From Burkholderia sp. D-99 (GTDB taxonomy: Bacteria; Pseudomonadota; Gammaproteobacteria; Burkholderiales; Burkholderiaceae), in assembly GCF_011605345.1 (NCBI RefSeq), contig NZ_JAAOXM010000017.1, positions 93,424-157,423 on the forward strand: DNA of 64,000 bases, in the 5' to 3' direction. Of the stretch, positions 28,538 to 39,076 are shown piece after piece. Made by a program: the position numbers and the translations under genes. Every line of letters starts with the position of its first letter. The stretch's first letter is position 1. The notes under the pieces are model-generated. The model was not told the origin of the DNA, did no database searches, and saw only the letters and a list, made by a program, of their open reading frames with translations.

Positions 28538-29197
28538 ATGCGACTCCTCCTTGTTGAAGACGACGACCTGATCGGCAGCGGCCTCGAGATCAGCCTGACT
28601 CAGGCCGGCTATCACGTCGACTGGCTGCGCGACGGTCACGCAGCCGCCGTCGCCCTCGCGACGACGCGCTTCGCGCTCGTCGTGCTCGATCTCGGCCTGC
28701 CCGGGAAATCGGGCACCGAACTGCTGCGTGCGTTGCGCGATGCGGGTGATACCGTCCCCGTGCTGGTACTGACCGCGCGCGGCACCGTGGCCGACCGCGT
28801 CCGCGGCCTCGACGACGGCGCGGACGACTATCTCGCGAAACCGTTCGAACTGACCGAAGTGCTCGCCCGCTGCCGTGCGCTCGTGCGCCGCTCGCAGGGC
28901 CGCGCCGGCGACGAGATCGTGTGGCGCGACATCACGATCGACCTGACCGCCCACACCGTGACGCGCGATGCATCGCGCATTGCGCTCACGTCGCGCGAGT
29001 GGGCCATCCTGGTCCAGCTCGTCGGCCACCCGGGAACGCCGCAGTCGCGCTCGCGCCTCGAGGACGCCCTGTACGGCTGGCAGGAAGGTATCGAAAGCAA
29101 TGCGATCGAGGTGCATGTTTCGAACCTGCGCAAGAAGCTCGGCGCGGAACTGATCCGCACCGTTCGCGGTATCGGCTACGTCGTCGACCTCGGATGA
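28538..29197 (+). CDS. OmpR/PhoB-family response regulator
   Basis: 219 residues. Receiver domain with acidic pocket E7-D8-D9, phosphoacceptor D51 (VVLDLGLPG) and switch lysine in LAKPFEL; C-terminal winged helix with LTSREWAIL and the recognition region ending RKKLGAELIRTVRGIGYVVDL. It belongs to the QseB/PmrA/TctD-like class. Its ATG follows an AT-rich leader; the histidine kinase starts at 29194 in an overlap with its stop. Targets are not known; a palindrome at 30644 next to the cytochrome b561 gene is a candidate site. Confidence 0.88.
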   Translation: MRLLLVEDDDLIGSGLEISLTQAGYHVDWLRDGHAAAVALATTRFALVVLDLGLPGKSGTELLRALRDAGDTVPVLVLTARGTVADRVRGLDDGADDYLAKPFELTEVLARCRALVRRSQGRAGDEIVWRDITIDLTAHTVTRDASRIALTSREWAILVQLVGHPGTPQSRSRLEDALYGWQEGIESNAIEVHVSNLRKKLGAELIRTVRGIGYVVDLG

Positions 29198-30648
29198 TCT
29201 CCCGCTCGATACGGCGCCGCGTTTCGTCGATGGCGCTCGGCTGCGTGACCGTCGTGTGGCTCGTCGCCGTATTCGGCAGCTTTCGGTATGCGACGCGCGA
29301 GATCGGCGAATGGGAAGACGCCCGCCTCGTCGAATATGCGTCGCTGCTGGTCAATCTCTCGCCTGCCGACCTCGACCGCCTCGCCCGTGTTCCGCCGGAC
29401 GCGCGCGTCGAACTGGATCGCCACGGGTCGAAACCCGGCCCCGAAACCGACGGCGATCGCCTGCCGCGCGACGTGCTGTTCGAGGTGCGCGACGCACGGG
29501 GCCAGGTCGTCGCGTCGAGCCTGCCGGCCGACGCCGCCGGCCTGCCCGATGCGCGCGACCCGCATGGCGACCCTGAAACGATCGTCATCCGCGACGCGAC
29601 ATGGCGCACGCACACGCTGCGCGACGGCGCGTCGGGGCGCTGGATCCGCGTGATGGAAACCGCGAACACGCGCAGCGACCTGGCGACCGGCATCGCGCGC
29701 GGCATCGTCCTGCCGCTGATCGTCGCGCTCCCGGTGCTGGCGCTCCTCCTCTGGTACCTGATCGGACGCGGTCTCGCACCGCTGAAGACGCTGTCGATGA
29801 TGATCGGCGCGCGCGACGCGCGCTCGCTCGAACCGCTCGACATCGCCACCGTGCCGGACGAAGTGCGCACGCTGGTCGACGCGATCGACCGCCTGCTGGC
29901 CCGGTTGCGTCAATCGATCGTGCGCGAGCGCGCGTTCACGTCCGACGCCGCGCACGAGCTCAAGACGCCGCTTGCCGCGATCAAGGTCCAGGCCCAGGTG
30001 GCCATCGCGACCGACAATCCGGCGCAACAGCAGCTGGCGATGCAGCGGGTCGTTCAAGGCGTCGACCGCAGCGCGCGGCTCGCCGACCAGTTGCTGCTGC
30101 TCGCGCGCCTCGACGAATACGAACGCATTCCGACGCGCGCCGTCGCCGTTCGCGAACTCGTCGAAGCCGCCCTCGACCGCCATCTCGCGAAGGCGGCGGA
30201 CAAGGCCATCGACCTCGTGGCCGGCCCCGTCTCCGGACGAACGATCGACGCCGATCCGATCCTGATCGGCATCCTGCTCGACAACCTCGTCGACAACGCG
30301 GTGAAGTACGGCCGCCCGGGCGGCCGCATCGAGCTCGGCGTGCACGACGACGGCGCGCTGCAACGCATCGTCGTGCGCGACGACGGGCCCGGTGTCGCAC
30401 CCGGCGAGCACGAGCGGCTCGGCGACCGCTTCTATCGCGGCAGCGGCGCGCAGTCGCCCGGCAGCGGGCTCGGGTTGTCGATCGTCACGCGCATCGCGCA
30501 ATACTTCGGCGGCACCGTGCAGTTCGGGCCCGGCATCGGCGGCCAGGGCCTCGGTGTCGCCATTGCGCTGCCTTCGGCGGGCGCGGGCGCAGCGATGCCG
30601 GCAGGCGCAACCGGCAACCGCTCGTCGCGTGAGATGCCGCGTGCTTAA
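29194..30648 (+). CDS. Sensor histidine kinase paired with the preceding regulator
   Basis: 484 residues. First membrane segment about 12-30, periplasmic sensor domain about 30-165, second membrane segment about 167-190, a short HAMP-like linker, HisKA with phosphoacceptor H254 (AHELKTPLAAIKVQ), and a HATPase_c domain with N box DNLVDNAVKYG, G1 DDGPGVAP and G2 SGLGLSIV. Layout matches QseC/TctE-type kinases. The signal is unknown. Confidence 0.88.
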   Translation: MISRSIRRRVSSMALGCVTVVWLVAVFGSFRYATREIGEWEDARLVEYASLLVNLSPADLDRLARVPPDARVELDRHGSKPGPETDGDRLPRDVLFEVRDARGQVVASSLPADAAGLPDARDPHGDPETIVIRDATWRTHTLRDGASGRWIRVMETANTRSDLATGIARGIVLPLIVALPVLALLLWYLIGRGLAPLKTLSMMIGARDARSLEPLDIATVPDEVRTLVDAIDRLLARLRQSIVRERAFTSDAAHELKTPLAAIKVQAQVAIATDNPAQQQLAMQRVVQGVDRSARLADQLLLLARLDEYERIPTRAVAVRELVEAALDRHLAKAADKAIDLVAGPVSGRTIDADPILIGILLDNLVDNAVKYGRPGGRIELGVHDDGALQRIVVRDDGPGVAPGEHERLGDRFYRGSGAQSPGSGLGLSIVTRIAQYFGGTVQFGPGIGGQGLGVAIALPSAGAGAAMPAGATGNRSSREMPRA

Positions 30649-30660
30649 CGTTTCGTTAAG
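30644..30660. promoter_or_regulatory. Candidate response-regulator site upstream of cytochrome b561
   Basis: CTTAACG-TTT-CGTTAAG is a perfect 7-bp inverted repeat overlapping the kinase stop and 59 bp upstream of the cytochrome b561 ATG. TTAA-containing repeats of this kind are bound by PmrA/QseB-type regulators, and a partial TTAAGCGTT occurs at about 28428 upstream of the regulator gene itself. Also possible: a weak transcription terminator. Confidence 0.4.
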
Positions 30661-30718
30661 GATACGGCCGTAGAATCCGCCCGATCGTTACCGTCTCCAT
30701 CGTCCGCCAGGAGTCCCC

Positions 30719-31246
30719 ATGTCCACGCCCGCCCGATATGACGCCGTTGCGCGCTTTCTTCACTGGCTGATCGTCGCGCTGATCGTCGCGCAATATGCGA
30801 TCGGCTGGACGATGCCCGACGTGCATCGCGATACGCAGCCAGTCGGCCTGATCGCCGCGCACCTGATCGTGGGCACCGCGCTGCTCGCCGCGATGGCCTG
30901 CCGCGTGCTGTGGCGCGTGACGCATCGGCCGCCCGCGAGCGACCTGTCTGCCACGATGCGTGCGCTGTCCGGCGTCACGCATTTCGCGCTCTACGCGCTG
31001 CTGATCGCGGTGCCGCTGCTCGGCTGGATCAACGCGTCGTCGCGCGCATGGGGCGTGACGCTGCTCGGAATCGTGCCGTTGCCCGCGCTGTCGGCGGCCG
31101 GCTCCGGGTTCGGCCACGCGATGGGCGATGTGCACGGCATCCTCGCCTGGGTGCTGTTCGCCGGCATTTGCCTGCATGTGGCAGCGGCGCTGGCGCACCG
31201 CTTCGTGCTGCGCGATCAGATCGTGCAGCGCATGATGCCCTGGTGA
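30719..31246 (+). CDS. Cytochrome b561 family protein
   Basis: 175 residues, four membrane segments of the YceJ/CybB-like b-type cytochrome family. Expected axial histidines are visible: H16 (RFLHWLIVAL), H42-region (AAHLIVGTAL), and the two C-terminal histidines in GDVHGILAWVLF and GICLHVAAALAHRF. It likely moves electrons between quinol and a periplasmic acceptor, including superoxide. Start ATG 30719 follows AGGAG. It is 70 bp after the two-component system. Confidence 0.87.
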   Translation: MSTPARYDAVARFLHWLIVALIVAQYAIGWTMPDVHRDTQPVGLIAAHLIVGTALLAAMACRVLWRVTHRPPASDLSATMRALSGVTHFALYALLIAVPLLGWINASSRAWGVTLLGIVPLPALSAAGSGFGHAMGDVHGILAWVLFAGICLHVAAALAHRFVLRDQIVQRMMPW

Positions 31247-31513
31247 TCCCCCGGCCGGCAGCACGGCATGCCGTTGCGCGCATGAACCGGCCTGTCGCCA
31301 GGGCCGATACCGTCTTCGCTCCGGCTCATCGCGCGATCGGCCTGCCTGCCCATCGCGCGCGGCCGGCGAGATGATCGCGGCGCCGCGCGAAGCGGCGCGC
31401 GATGACGGGCACGGCGGCTGGTGCCCTTGTGTCGCGTCGAGCGGCACGAAGGGCTGCCGGACGGCTGTGCCGCGAACACGACGGCCTGAAGTCGCACAAG
31501 ATCATGTCGACAC

Positions 31514-31789
31514 CTAGTTGCTGGTCTGCGCCGGCATACCGGCCGCCGGTGCATGCGCGGCGGCAGCCGCCATCCGCGCCCGGTCCTGCTCGGCGAGCTT
31601 CGCTTCCGCCGCCTGGATATCCGCCGGATACTCGCCTTCGTCTCCTTTCGCCGGGTCGTACCCGGCTGCTTCCAGGCGCATCAGTTCGTCGCGAACCTGC
31701 GCGCGCGTCAGCGGAGCGGCCGATTGCGCGAAGGCCGACTGACCGACGATCGCTCCGATCATCGTCAGGACTGCGATATATGCTTTCAT
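31514..31789 (-). CDS. DUF4148 domain exported protein
   Basis: 91 residues. Signal peptide (to about residue 21, AFA), then the DUF4148 core PLTRAQVRDELMRLEAAGYDP, common in Burkholderiales; function unknown. ATGATG tandem start: the second (31789) is spaced 6 nt from AAGGAG, the first only 3 nt. C-terminal Ala/Met-rich tail. A paralogue lies directly upstream at 31861-32205. Confidence 0.75.
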   Translation of the reverse strand: MKAYIAVLTMIGAIVGQSAFAQSAAPLTRAQVRDELMRLEAAGYDPAKGDEGEYPADIQAAEAKLAEQDRARMAAAAAHAPAAGMPAQTSN

Positions 31790-31860
31790 CATGAACTCCT
31801 TCAATGTTCCGTATCGATCAACCTGGGTGAATGCCTGCCCTGCGAACGCAGGCGGCTGCG

Positions 31861-32205
31861 TCAGCTGCCGAAATAGATCGTGCAGAAGCTCGCCGGGCCG
31901 ACGCATGCGGCGGAACGCTGGCGCGGCGCCATCGTCGCCGGCTTGCCCGCATCGGACGAGGCGGCCGGCTCGCTGCCGACCGCCGTGCCGGCCTGGCGCT
32001 GCGGCATCTGTTCGACCTGCTGCTGGAACAGCGGGCTCACGTCCGGATACGACGTATCGGTCACGAGGCGAAGCCCGTGGTTTTCAGCATCGATCAGTTG
32101 CTGCGTGACCTGCGCGCGCGTCAGCGCCTGTGCCGATGCGGGCGCCGCGACGCCCGCGAAAGAAATCGCCGCCACGGCGGCGGCCACCAGCCAATGCTTG
32201 TTCAT
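31861..32205 (-). CDS. DUF4148 domain exported protein (paralogue)
   Basis: 114 residues. Signal peptide (cleaved near ASA, about residue 25), DUF4148 segment ALTRAQVTQQLIDAENHGL, then a proline/alanine linker and two C-terminal cysteines (SAACVGPASFCTIYFG) that the neighbouring paralogue lacks. Function unknown; the two genes are tandem on the minus strand 71 bp apart. Confidence 0.72.
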   Translation of the reverse strand: MNKHWLVAAAVAAISFAGVAAPASAQALTRAQVTQQLIDAENHGLRLVTDTSYPDVSPLFQQQVEQMPQRQAGTAVGSEPAASSDAGKPATMAPRQRSAACVGPASFCTIYFGS

Positions 32206-32446
32206 GATCCACTCCTCGAGAAGTCAACGAGACGACGTGCTACACCCGTATGACGACGGAGCGCGTGCGTTTATTCCCGCGTATCCCGATCCGAGTCGCT
32301 CGGCTTCCCCGGCCTCGGGAGCGCCCGGAACGGATGTTCATGGAACTGTCATTCTTTCGTCAGCCGGCGTAACCTGACGTAACGCAGCGCCCGACGCGCT
32401 TCGGGCAGACTGATGTCACCCTTTTCGGATCGCCCTTCGATCGCCC

Positions 32447-33136
32447 ATGTCCGTCGCTTACGACTATGCAGCCGGCCTGCTGCGCACGCTGTACGACCGC
32501 CATATCGACGGCGGCGCGGTGCTCGATACGGCCGCGTTTCCCGACGCTGAACGCTTCGTCCATGCGTGGCCCGCCATCCAGGCAGAGGCATTCGCCGTGG
32601 CGCGCGACATGCCGCGCATCCCGCGCTTCCACGAGATCATGCGCGAGCAATACGACATCTCGGCCAACGACGCACGCGACTGGCGGATGTTCATCATGCA
32701 GGCGTACGGCCAGCCGTTCCCGCGCAACCTGTCGCGCTGCCCGACCGTCGCGTCGATCATCGCGACTTCGCCGGACGTGCTGTCGGCATCGCTGTCGTTC
32801 CTCGCGCCCGGCAAGCACATCCCGCCGCATCGCGGGCCGTTTCGCGGCATCCTGCGCGGCTATCTCGTGCTGTCGATGCCGAAGCGCGCGGACGGCACGC
32901 CGGCCGCCGTGCTGAAGATAGACGGCCACGAATACCGGCTCGCGGAAGGACGTTTCCTGCTGTGGGACGACACGTTCATGCACGAGGTGTGGAACGACAG
33001 CGACGCAGTGCGAATCGCGCTGCTGCTCGATATCCGCCGGCGCGGGATGCCGCGCTTGCTCACGTGGCTGTCGAATGCGGTGATCGGCATCGTGCGGCTC
33101 GGAATCAGGATTCGCGGGCGATCGATTCCGGTTTAG
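32447..33136 (+). CDS. Aspartyl/asparaginyl beta-hydroxylase family protein (LpxO-like)
   Basis: 229 residues. Iron/2-oxoglutarate dioxygenase of the Asp_Arg_Hydrox family: HIPPHRGPFRGILRGYL with H128, and FMHEVWNDS with H179, plus R189 for the co-substrate. Relatives include LpxO, which hydroxylates lipid A acyl chains. C-terminal hydrophobic stretch (LLTWLSNAVIGIVRLGI) could be a membrane anchor, as in LpxO. Substrate is inference. Confidence 0.8.
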   Translation: MSVAYDYAAGLLRTLYDRHIDGGAVLDTAAFPDAERFVHAWPAIQAEAFAVARDMPRIPRFHEIMREQYDISANDARDWRMFIMQAYGQPFPRNLSRCPTVASIIATSPDVLSASLSFLAPGKHIPPHRGPFRGILRGYLVLSMPKRADGTPAAVLKIDGHEYRLAEGRFLLWDDTFMHEVWNDSDAVRIALLLDIRRRGMPRLLTWLSNAVIGIVRLGIRIRGRSIPV

Positions 33137-33230
33137 CGCGGGTGGCCGGCACACGCCTGGTGACCGGTCGTTTCGCCCCCTCTGGTGTGTCGAAAGGGAA
33201 CGCGGCCGGCTCCGAATTCCTGAGAAATAA

Positions 33231-33596
33231 TCAGGATTCCTTTTCTAACCCATCCGCCAGCGCATAGATGCCGCGCCTGGCGACACACGGAAAAGGCGGG
33301 TCGATCGCCCGCACATTCGCCAGTTCCCAGCACACGTATCCGGCACACCATGGCTTGCCTTGCGAGCGGGCTTCATCAGGCGTCCAGTCGTGCACCCCCA
33401 CGACGTCGACCAACGCGAGCGCGATACCGTCGGGATCCTCCTGCCCGTCCTGTCGCAGGAAGATCGTGTTCTGCACCAGCACGAGATCGCGCAACGGAAT
33501 GGCCGGCGGCGCCCACGACCGGATTTCCACCCGCTTGCGGCCCGCGACGATATCGTCGACGGCGGGCTTGACGATCGACAGCGCGGATCGAGACAT
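33231..33596 (-). CDS. ASCH domain protein
   Basis: 121 residues from ATG 33596. Sequence pattern SIVKPAVDDIVAGRKRVEIRSW is the opening of an ASCH fold (PUA-like, possible RNA-binding or nucleoside-modifying function), followed by VLVQNTIFL and the conserved ALALVDVVGVHDW. The start was chosen because AAGGA precedes it by 9 nt; ATG 33614 adds six residues. No operon partner. Cytoplasmic; biochemical role unknown. Confidence 0.65.
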   Translation of the reverse strand: MSRSALSIVKPAVDDIVAGRKRVEIRSWAPPAIPLRDLVLVQNTIFLRQDGQEDPDGIALALVDVVGVHDWTPDEARSQGKPWCAGYVCWELANVRAIDPPFPCVARRGIYALADGLEKES

Positions 33597-33833
33597 GACA
33601 AGGTTTTCCTTCATCGGCAAGGGGAGAGCATGCGACCGTCGATCGGCATGGCGGCCGAATCCGGCATGCGATGACGGTCCGGGCAGGATTGTTGCCGATG
33701 CGCCCGAACGTGTCGACCGGGAAGGATCGGGCATGCCGGCGCAGCGCGACTACGCGACGTCCCCCTTTTTGCCCCTGACGGATCGCCTAAACTAAAGACC
33801 GTCCCCTCCGCGCGGCTCCTGCCAGCCACCGCC

Positions 33834-34103
33834 ATGGCGCACCTCTTTTTCGCCGCGTCGATCCAGCGGCATATCGAAACGCCCGAACGCGAAATCGACG
33901 CCCACACGCTCGGCGAAGCATTCGACACCGTTTTCAGCGAGCAGCCGCGACTGCGCGGCTACATCCTCGACGACCAGGGTGCGCTGCGCAAACACCTGTC
34001 GGTATTCATCGACGGCCAGCCGATACGCGACCGGCAGCACCTTTCGGATGGGCTCGGCGGCGCCAGCCGGGTCTATGTCGTACAGGCGCTGACGGGCGGA
34101 TAA
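33834..34103 (+). CDS. MoaD/ThiS-like beta-grasp protein with terminal GG
   Basis: 89 residues ending ...VVQALTGG, the diglycine terminus of sulfur-carrier ubiquitin-like proteins. The central LRGYILDDQGALRKHLSVFIDGQPI resembles the MoaD/ThiS fold. It would be adenylated and thiocarboxylated, or act as a protein modifier, by an E1-like enzyme that is not encoded nearby. It is followed by a beta-propeller gene at 67 bp, a pairing that suggests a joint function. Confidence 0.72.
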   Translation: MAHLFFAASIQRHIETPEREIDAHTLGEAFDTVFSEQPRLRGYILDDQGALRKHLSVFIDGQPIRDRQHLSDGLGGASRVYVVQALTGG

Positions 34104-34170
34104 GGGGACGTATGCACAAGCGCCGACCGCGTGCCGGAACGCCGGGTCGGGCCATCAGGAGACATCGCAC

Positions 34171-35358
<1,188 letters not shown>

Positions 35359-35614
35359 AATGGGGGACCCGCTACACGACACCCGCACATCGCGCGAATC
35401 GAAGGCCTGCCTCCGCGCACCCGTCGCACCGCCCCTCTTCCGAAGCAACCGGACTTCGAAAGTCATGGCGCCATGCGGACCGAATCCGAATATCCCGGTT
35501 GCCGAAACAAAAAGTATTTCGTGATCGAGTGATGGCCGGTTGATTCCCGTCAGACCGCGGGACAGCCGATGAGGAGACGATGACTCGTGTCTCCCAAAAA
35601 AACCATCACCTGCA

Positions 35615-37681
35615 ATGAGATCATCGATCCGCAGTCTGTCGCAGTTCTGCCTCAAAGCCGCACTGTCGATCGCCGCGATGCTGCCCGTCATCACGGCAGC
35701 GGCGACGCCCCCGGTGCAAGTCGACGCAACCGAGCTGGTCAAGAAAGGCGCGTACGTCGCACGCGCCGGCGACTGTGTCGCGTGCCACACGTCGGCGAAC
35801 GGCCCGCCTCTCGCGGGTGGCCTTGCGTTGAGCACGCCGTTCGGCGCGGTCTATTCGACCAACATCACGCCCGACGATGCCACCGGCATCGGCCGATACA
35901 CGTTCGAGCAGTTCGACCGGGCCATGCGCAAAGGCGTTGCGGCGGACGGGCATCACCTGTATCCGGCCATGCCCTACCCGTCCTTCGCGAAACTCGACGA
36001 AGACGACATGCGCGCCCTCTTCGCGTATCTGAAGCACGGCGTCGAACCGGTAAAACTCGAGAACAAGCCGCTCGGCATCAAATGGCCGTTCAACATGCGC
36101 TGGGGCCTCGCGTTCTGGAATGCCCTGTTCCTCGACGACACCCGCTACGTGCCCAACCCTGACAAGGACGCGACCTGGAATCGCGGCGCGTACCTGACGC
36201 AAGGCGCCGGGCATTGCGGCGCCTGCCATACGCCACGCGGGATGTTCTTCCAGGAAAAGGCCATGTCGGAGTCGGGCAGCAGCGGGCCGCTGTACCTGTC
36301 CGGCGCGACGGTCGAGTCCTGGCGGGCCGTCAACCTGCGCGCACTCTGGCCCGTCGACGATCTGGTCACGTTGCTCAAGACCGGTCGAAATCGCTACACG
36401 GCCGCATCCGGCGGCATGTCGGACGTGGTGCACCACAGTACCCAGTACTTCAGCGACACGGATCTCTCCGCGATCGGCGTGTACCTGAATTCGCTGCCGA
36501 ACGCGGCCGCGAACGCGCCGGCCACGGTATCGCCCACCTCGGGCAAGCCTGAGCCCGATATCCCCGGGACGCTGTACACGTCGAAGGGCGGGCTCGGCTA
36601 CGTGCAGTTCTGCAGTTCATGCCATCAGGCCGACGGCCACGGGTTCTCGCCGGTATTTCCGCCGTTGTCCGGCAATCCCGCCGTGCTGTCGAAAAACACC
36701 GACTCGTTGATCCATATCGCGCTGACCGGCTGGCAAACGCCGCAGACCGGCGCCCATCCGCGCGTCTACACGATGCCGGCGTTCAACCAGCTGTCCGATC
36801 GGGAGCTGGCCGAGATCCTGACGTTCGTCCGCGCGTCATGGGGCGGCCGCAACGACCCCGTACTCGCGATGGATGTCCGCAAGATGCGCAGGTCGCTGGC
36901 CGCTGCCGCCGGCGAAGCGAGCACGTTCAGGACGCCGCGCTTCTCCGCGCTGCTGGACCAGCCGAACGCGGCGCAACTGGTGCGCGGCATGCGGCTGAAT
37001 CTCGAGACGAAAGCACTGCTGCCGCACAACGTCGGCAATTCGCTCAACTGTGCGAGCTGCCACCTGAGCGCCGGCACCGTTGCACTCGCGTCGCCGTATC
37101 CCGGCCTGTCGTCCCAGTTCCCGAGCTACGCGCCGCGATCCGGCAAGGTGTTGTCGCTGGCGGACCGCATCAACGGGTGTTTCCGGCGTTCGATGAACGG
37201 CAAGCCGCTCCCGGTCGACTCGGACGACATGAAAGCGATGGTCGCGTACTTCGACTGGATGCGAAACGGCGCACAACCGAAGGACCGGATTCCGGGCCGC
37301 GGGGTCGGCAAGATCGATACCGCGCTGAAACCCGATCTCGCGCACGGCAAGGCCGTGTATGCCGCGCAGTGCGCATCGTGTCACGGCGCGGACGGCGCCG
37401 GGATGCAGCGCGCCGACGGCACCGCGATCTATCCGCCGCTTTGGGGCGACCAGTCGTTCAACATCGGGGCCGGCATGGCACGCCTCTACACGGCCGCCGC
37501 GTTCGTGAAGCAGAACATGGCTATCGGTTCGCACAACCGGTTCCCGCTCGGACAAGGCGGATTGAGTGACCAGGACGCGGTCGACGTCGCGGCGTGGTTT
37601 ACGACCCGGCCGCGCCCGGACTTCCCGGACAAGATCCACGACTGGCCGAACGGCGGCAAGCCACGGGATGCGCGTTACTGA
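35615..37681 (+). CDS. Five-heme cytochrome c: alcohol-dehydrogenase type triheme fused to TsdA-type diheme
   Basis: 688 residues. Signal peptide (about 1-30). Five CXXCH sites: C54-H58, C201-H205, C333-H337, C479-H483 and C586-H590. The first three and their context (KKGAYVARAGDCVACHTS, GGLALSTPFGAVYSTNITPD) match the cytochrome subunit of membrane alcohol/gluconate/sorbitol dehydrogenases (AdhB-like, normally 400-470 residues). Residues about 455-688 match the diheme TsdA/thiosulfate dehydrogenase-type cytochrome (GNSLNCASCHLS, LSLADRINGCFRRSMNGKPLP). The dehydrogenase partner gene is absent here. It should carry electrons in the periplasm to the respiratory chain or oxidise a sulfur compound. 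GTG or ATG starts upstream were rejected; ATG 35615 begins the signal peptide. Confidence 0.82.
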   Translation: MRSSIRSLSQFCLKAALSIAAMLPVITAAATPPVQVDATELVKKGAYVARAGDCVACHTSANGPPLAGGLALSTPFGAVYSTNITPDDATGIGRYTFEQFDRAMRKGVAADGHHLYPAMPYPSFAKLDEDDMRALFAYLKHGVEPVKLENKPLGIKWPFNMRWGLAFWNALFLDDTRYVPNPDKDATWNRGAYLTQGAGHCGACHTPRGMFFQEKAMSESGSSGPLYLSGATVESWRAVNLRALWPVDDLVTLLKTGRNRYTAASGGMSDVVHHSTQYFSDTDLSAIGVYLNSLPNAAANAPATVSPTSGKPEPDIPGTLYTSKGGLGYVQFCSSCHQADGHGFSPVFPPLSGNPAVLSKNTDSLIHIALTGWQTPQTGAHPRVYTMPAFNQLSDRELAEILTFVRASWGGRNDPVLAMDVRKMRRSLAAAAGEASTFRTPRFSALLDQPNAAQLVRGMRLNLETKALLPHNVGNSLNCASCHLSAGTVALASPYPGLSSQFPSYAPRSGKVLSLADRINGCFRRSMNGKPLPVDSDDMKAMVAYFDWMRNGAQPKDRIPGRGVGKIDTALKPDLAHGKAVYAAQCASCHGADGAGMQRADGTAIYPPLWGDQSFNIGAGMARLYTAAAFVKQNMAIGSHNRFPLGQGGLSDQDAVDVAAWFTTRPRPDFPDKIHDWPNGGKPRDARY

Positions 37682-37774
37682 CCGCCAGCGCCCCCATCGA
37701 TCATCGTCGGCCGGATGCGCAGCACCGGCCGCTCCCTCGCAACGCGCGTCCGCATTTTTCGACTGCCAGACACG

Positions 37775-37960
37775 ATGAAACCAGGTTTCACCCGGACAGG
37801 ATCGCTCGTCGCATCGATGCTCGTCGGCATGGCGACCGCAGACGGTGCGCAAGCGCAAAGCAGCGTCACGCTGTACAGCCTGATCGACACGTCGATCGCG
37901 TACGTCGACAACCAGGGCAACAACGGCAAGCCGCTCGGCAGCGGGCCCCACAAGTTCTGA
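37775..37960 (+). pseudogene. Truncated Gram-negative porin (N-terminal stub)
   Basis: 61 codons: signal peptide (ending QAQ) and the first beta-strand of a Burkholderia-type general porin (SSVTLYSLIDTSIAYVDNQG), then a stop 30 residues into the mature protein. Intact porins have about 350-390 residues. No continuation is visible downstream in any frame, because the next 28 bp lead into the convergent LysR gene, so this is a deletion remnant. Confidence 0.75.
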
Positions 37961-37988
37961 ACTCGCCACGTCATCCACGCGAACCTTC

Positions 37989-38918
37989 TCACGCGTGTCC
38001 GTCGTCCCCCATCCGCGCCACCGCCTCCCGCGTCTGCGCGATCTCCGCTTCGAGCCAGTCGAGAAACGACCTGACCTGCGGCTCGCGCTCCCGCCCGGGC
38101 CGGCACAGCGCGATGAAGCGCGCGCCGTCGAGCCGCACCGACGGCTCGATCGGCGTCAATGCCCCGTGCGCGACATGCTCGGCCGCCAGCACCGAGCTGA
38201 GCAGCGCGATGCCCTGCCCATGCAGCACGGCCTGCAACGCGTAATGCTCGTCGTCGTAGTGGCGAAACACCGCGCGCGCGAGCCACGCTTCGCGGCCGGC
38301 CGCGCGGCACCACGACGCCCAGTCGACCGACACCGGCAGCGGCGTATCCCACACGGTCTCGATCAGGTCGAGCGGCTCGTCCGCGCGATGCGCGTCGAAC
38401 CCGGCGGCCGCATAGGCGCCGAAATACTCGTCGATCAGCGCAATCTCGTGCAGCGCCGGAAACGTGCGCGACGTCGCGCGAATCGCGAGATCGATCCGCG
38501 CATCGCGTTCGAGATCGGCGAGCGCGTTACCGGTTTCGATCTTGATGTGCAGTTGCGGATCGATGCGACGAAACCGGCCGAGACGCGGAATCAGCCACAT
38601 CGCGGCGAATGCGGGCGTGGTGGTCAGCACGAGCGTGCGCTCGCCGGTCGCTTCGGGCCGCACCGCATCGAGCCCGCGGCTCAGCGCCAGCAATGCATCG
38701 TGACTCGCGCGAAACAGGCGCTCGCCTTCCTCCGTGAGCCGCACGCCGCTCGCGCCACGCTCGAACAGCAACACGCCGAGCCGGCTTTCGAGCGACTTGA
38801 TCTGGTGCGACACGGCGGCCGGCGTCACGGACAGTTCGTCCGCGGCAGCCTTGAATGCGCCAAGCCGCGCCGACGCTTCGAATACACGCAATGCGGTCAG
38901 GGGAAGTTTCGAGAACAC
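37989..38918 (-). CDS. LysR-family transcriptional regulator (GcvA-like)
   Basis: 309 residues. Helix-turn-helix at about 20-45 (AADELSVTPAAVSHQIKSLE) and C-terminal effector domain typical of the GcvA/AmpR-like class. Divergent from the PACE efflux gene with 158 bp between; PACE genes are commonly controlled by a divergent LysR, as AceR controls aceI, so this is the likely target. Confidence 0.87.
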   Translation of the reverse strand: MFSKLPLTALRVFEASARLGAFKAAADELSVTPAAVSHQIKSLESRLGVLLFERGASGVRLTEEGERLFRASHDALLALSRGLDAVRPEATGERTLVLTTTPAFAAMWLIPRLGRFRRIDPQLHIKIETGNALADLERDARIDLAIRATSRTFPALHEIALIDEYFGAYAAAGFDAHRADEPLDLIETVWDTPLPVSVDWASWCRAAGREAWLARAVFRHYDDEHYALQAVLHGQGIALLSSVLAAEHVAHGALTPIEPSVRLDGARFIALCRPGREREPQVRSFLDWLEAEIAQTREAVARMGDDGHA

Positions 38919-39076
38919 GGGGCCTCACGGGCCGGATCGGGCCGGGTTGAATTCGATTGAATCCGGGTGAGATTAGGTGAATTGAAGCGGGCGTGCAACG
39001 CGGATAGCCTTGCTGGACGTCACGGCACGGTGCCGCGGCGAGTGGCGCCGGAGTGGCGTCGAACCGGAGAAACAAC

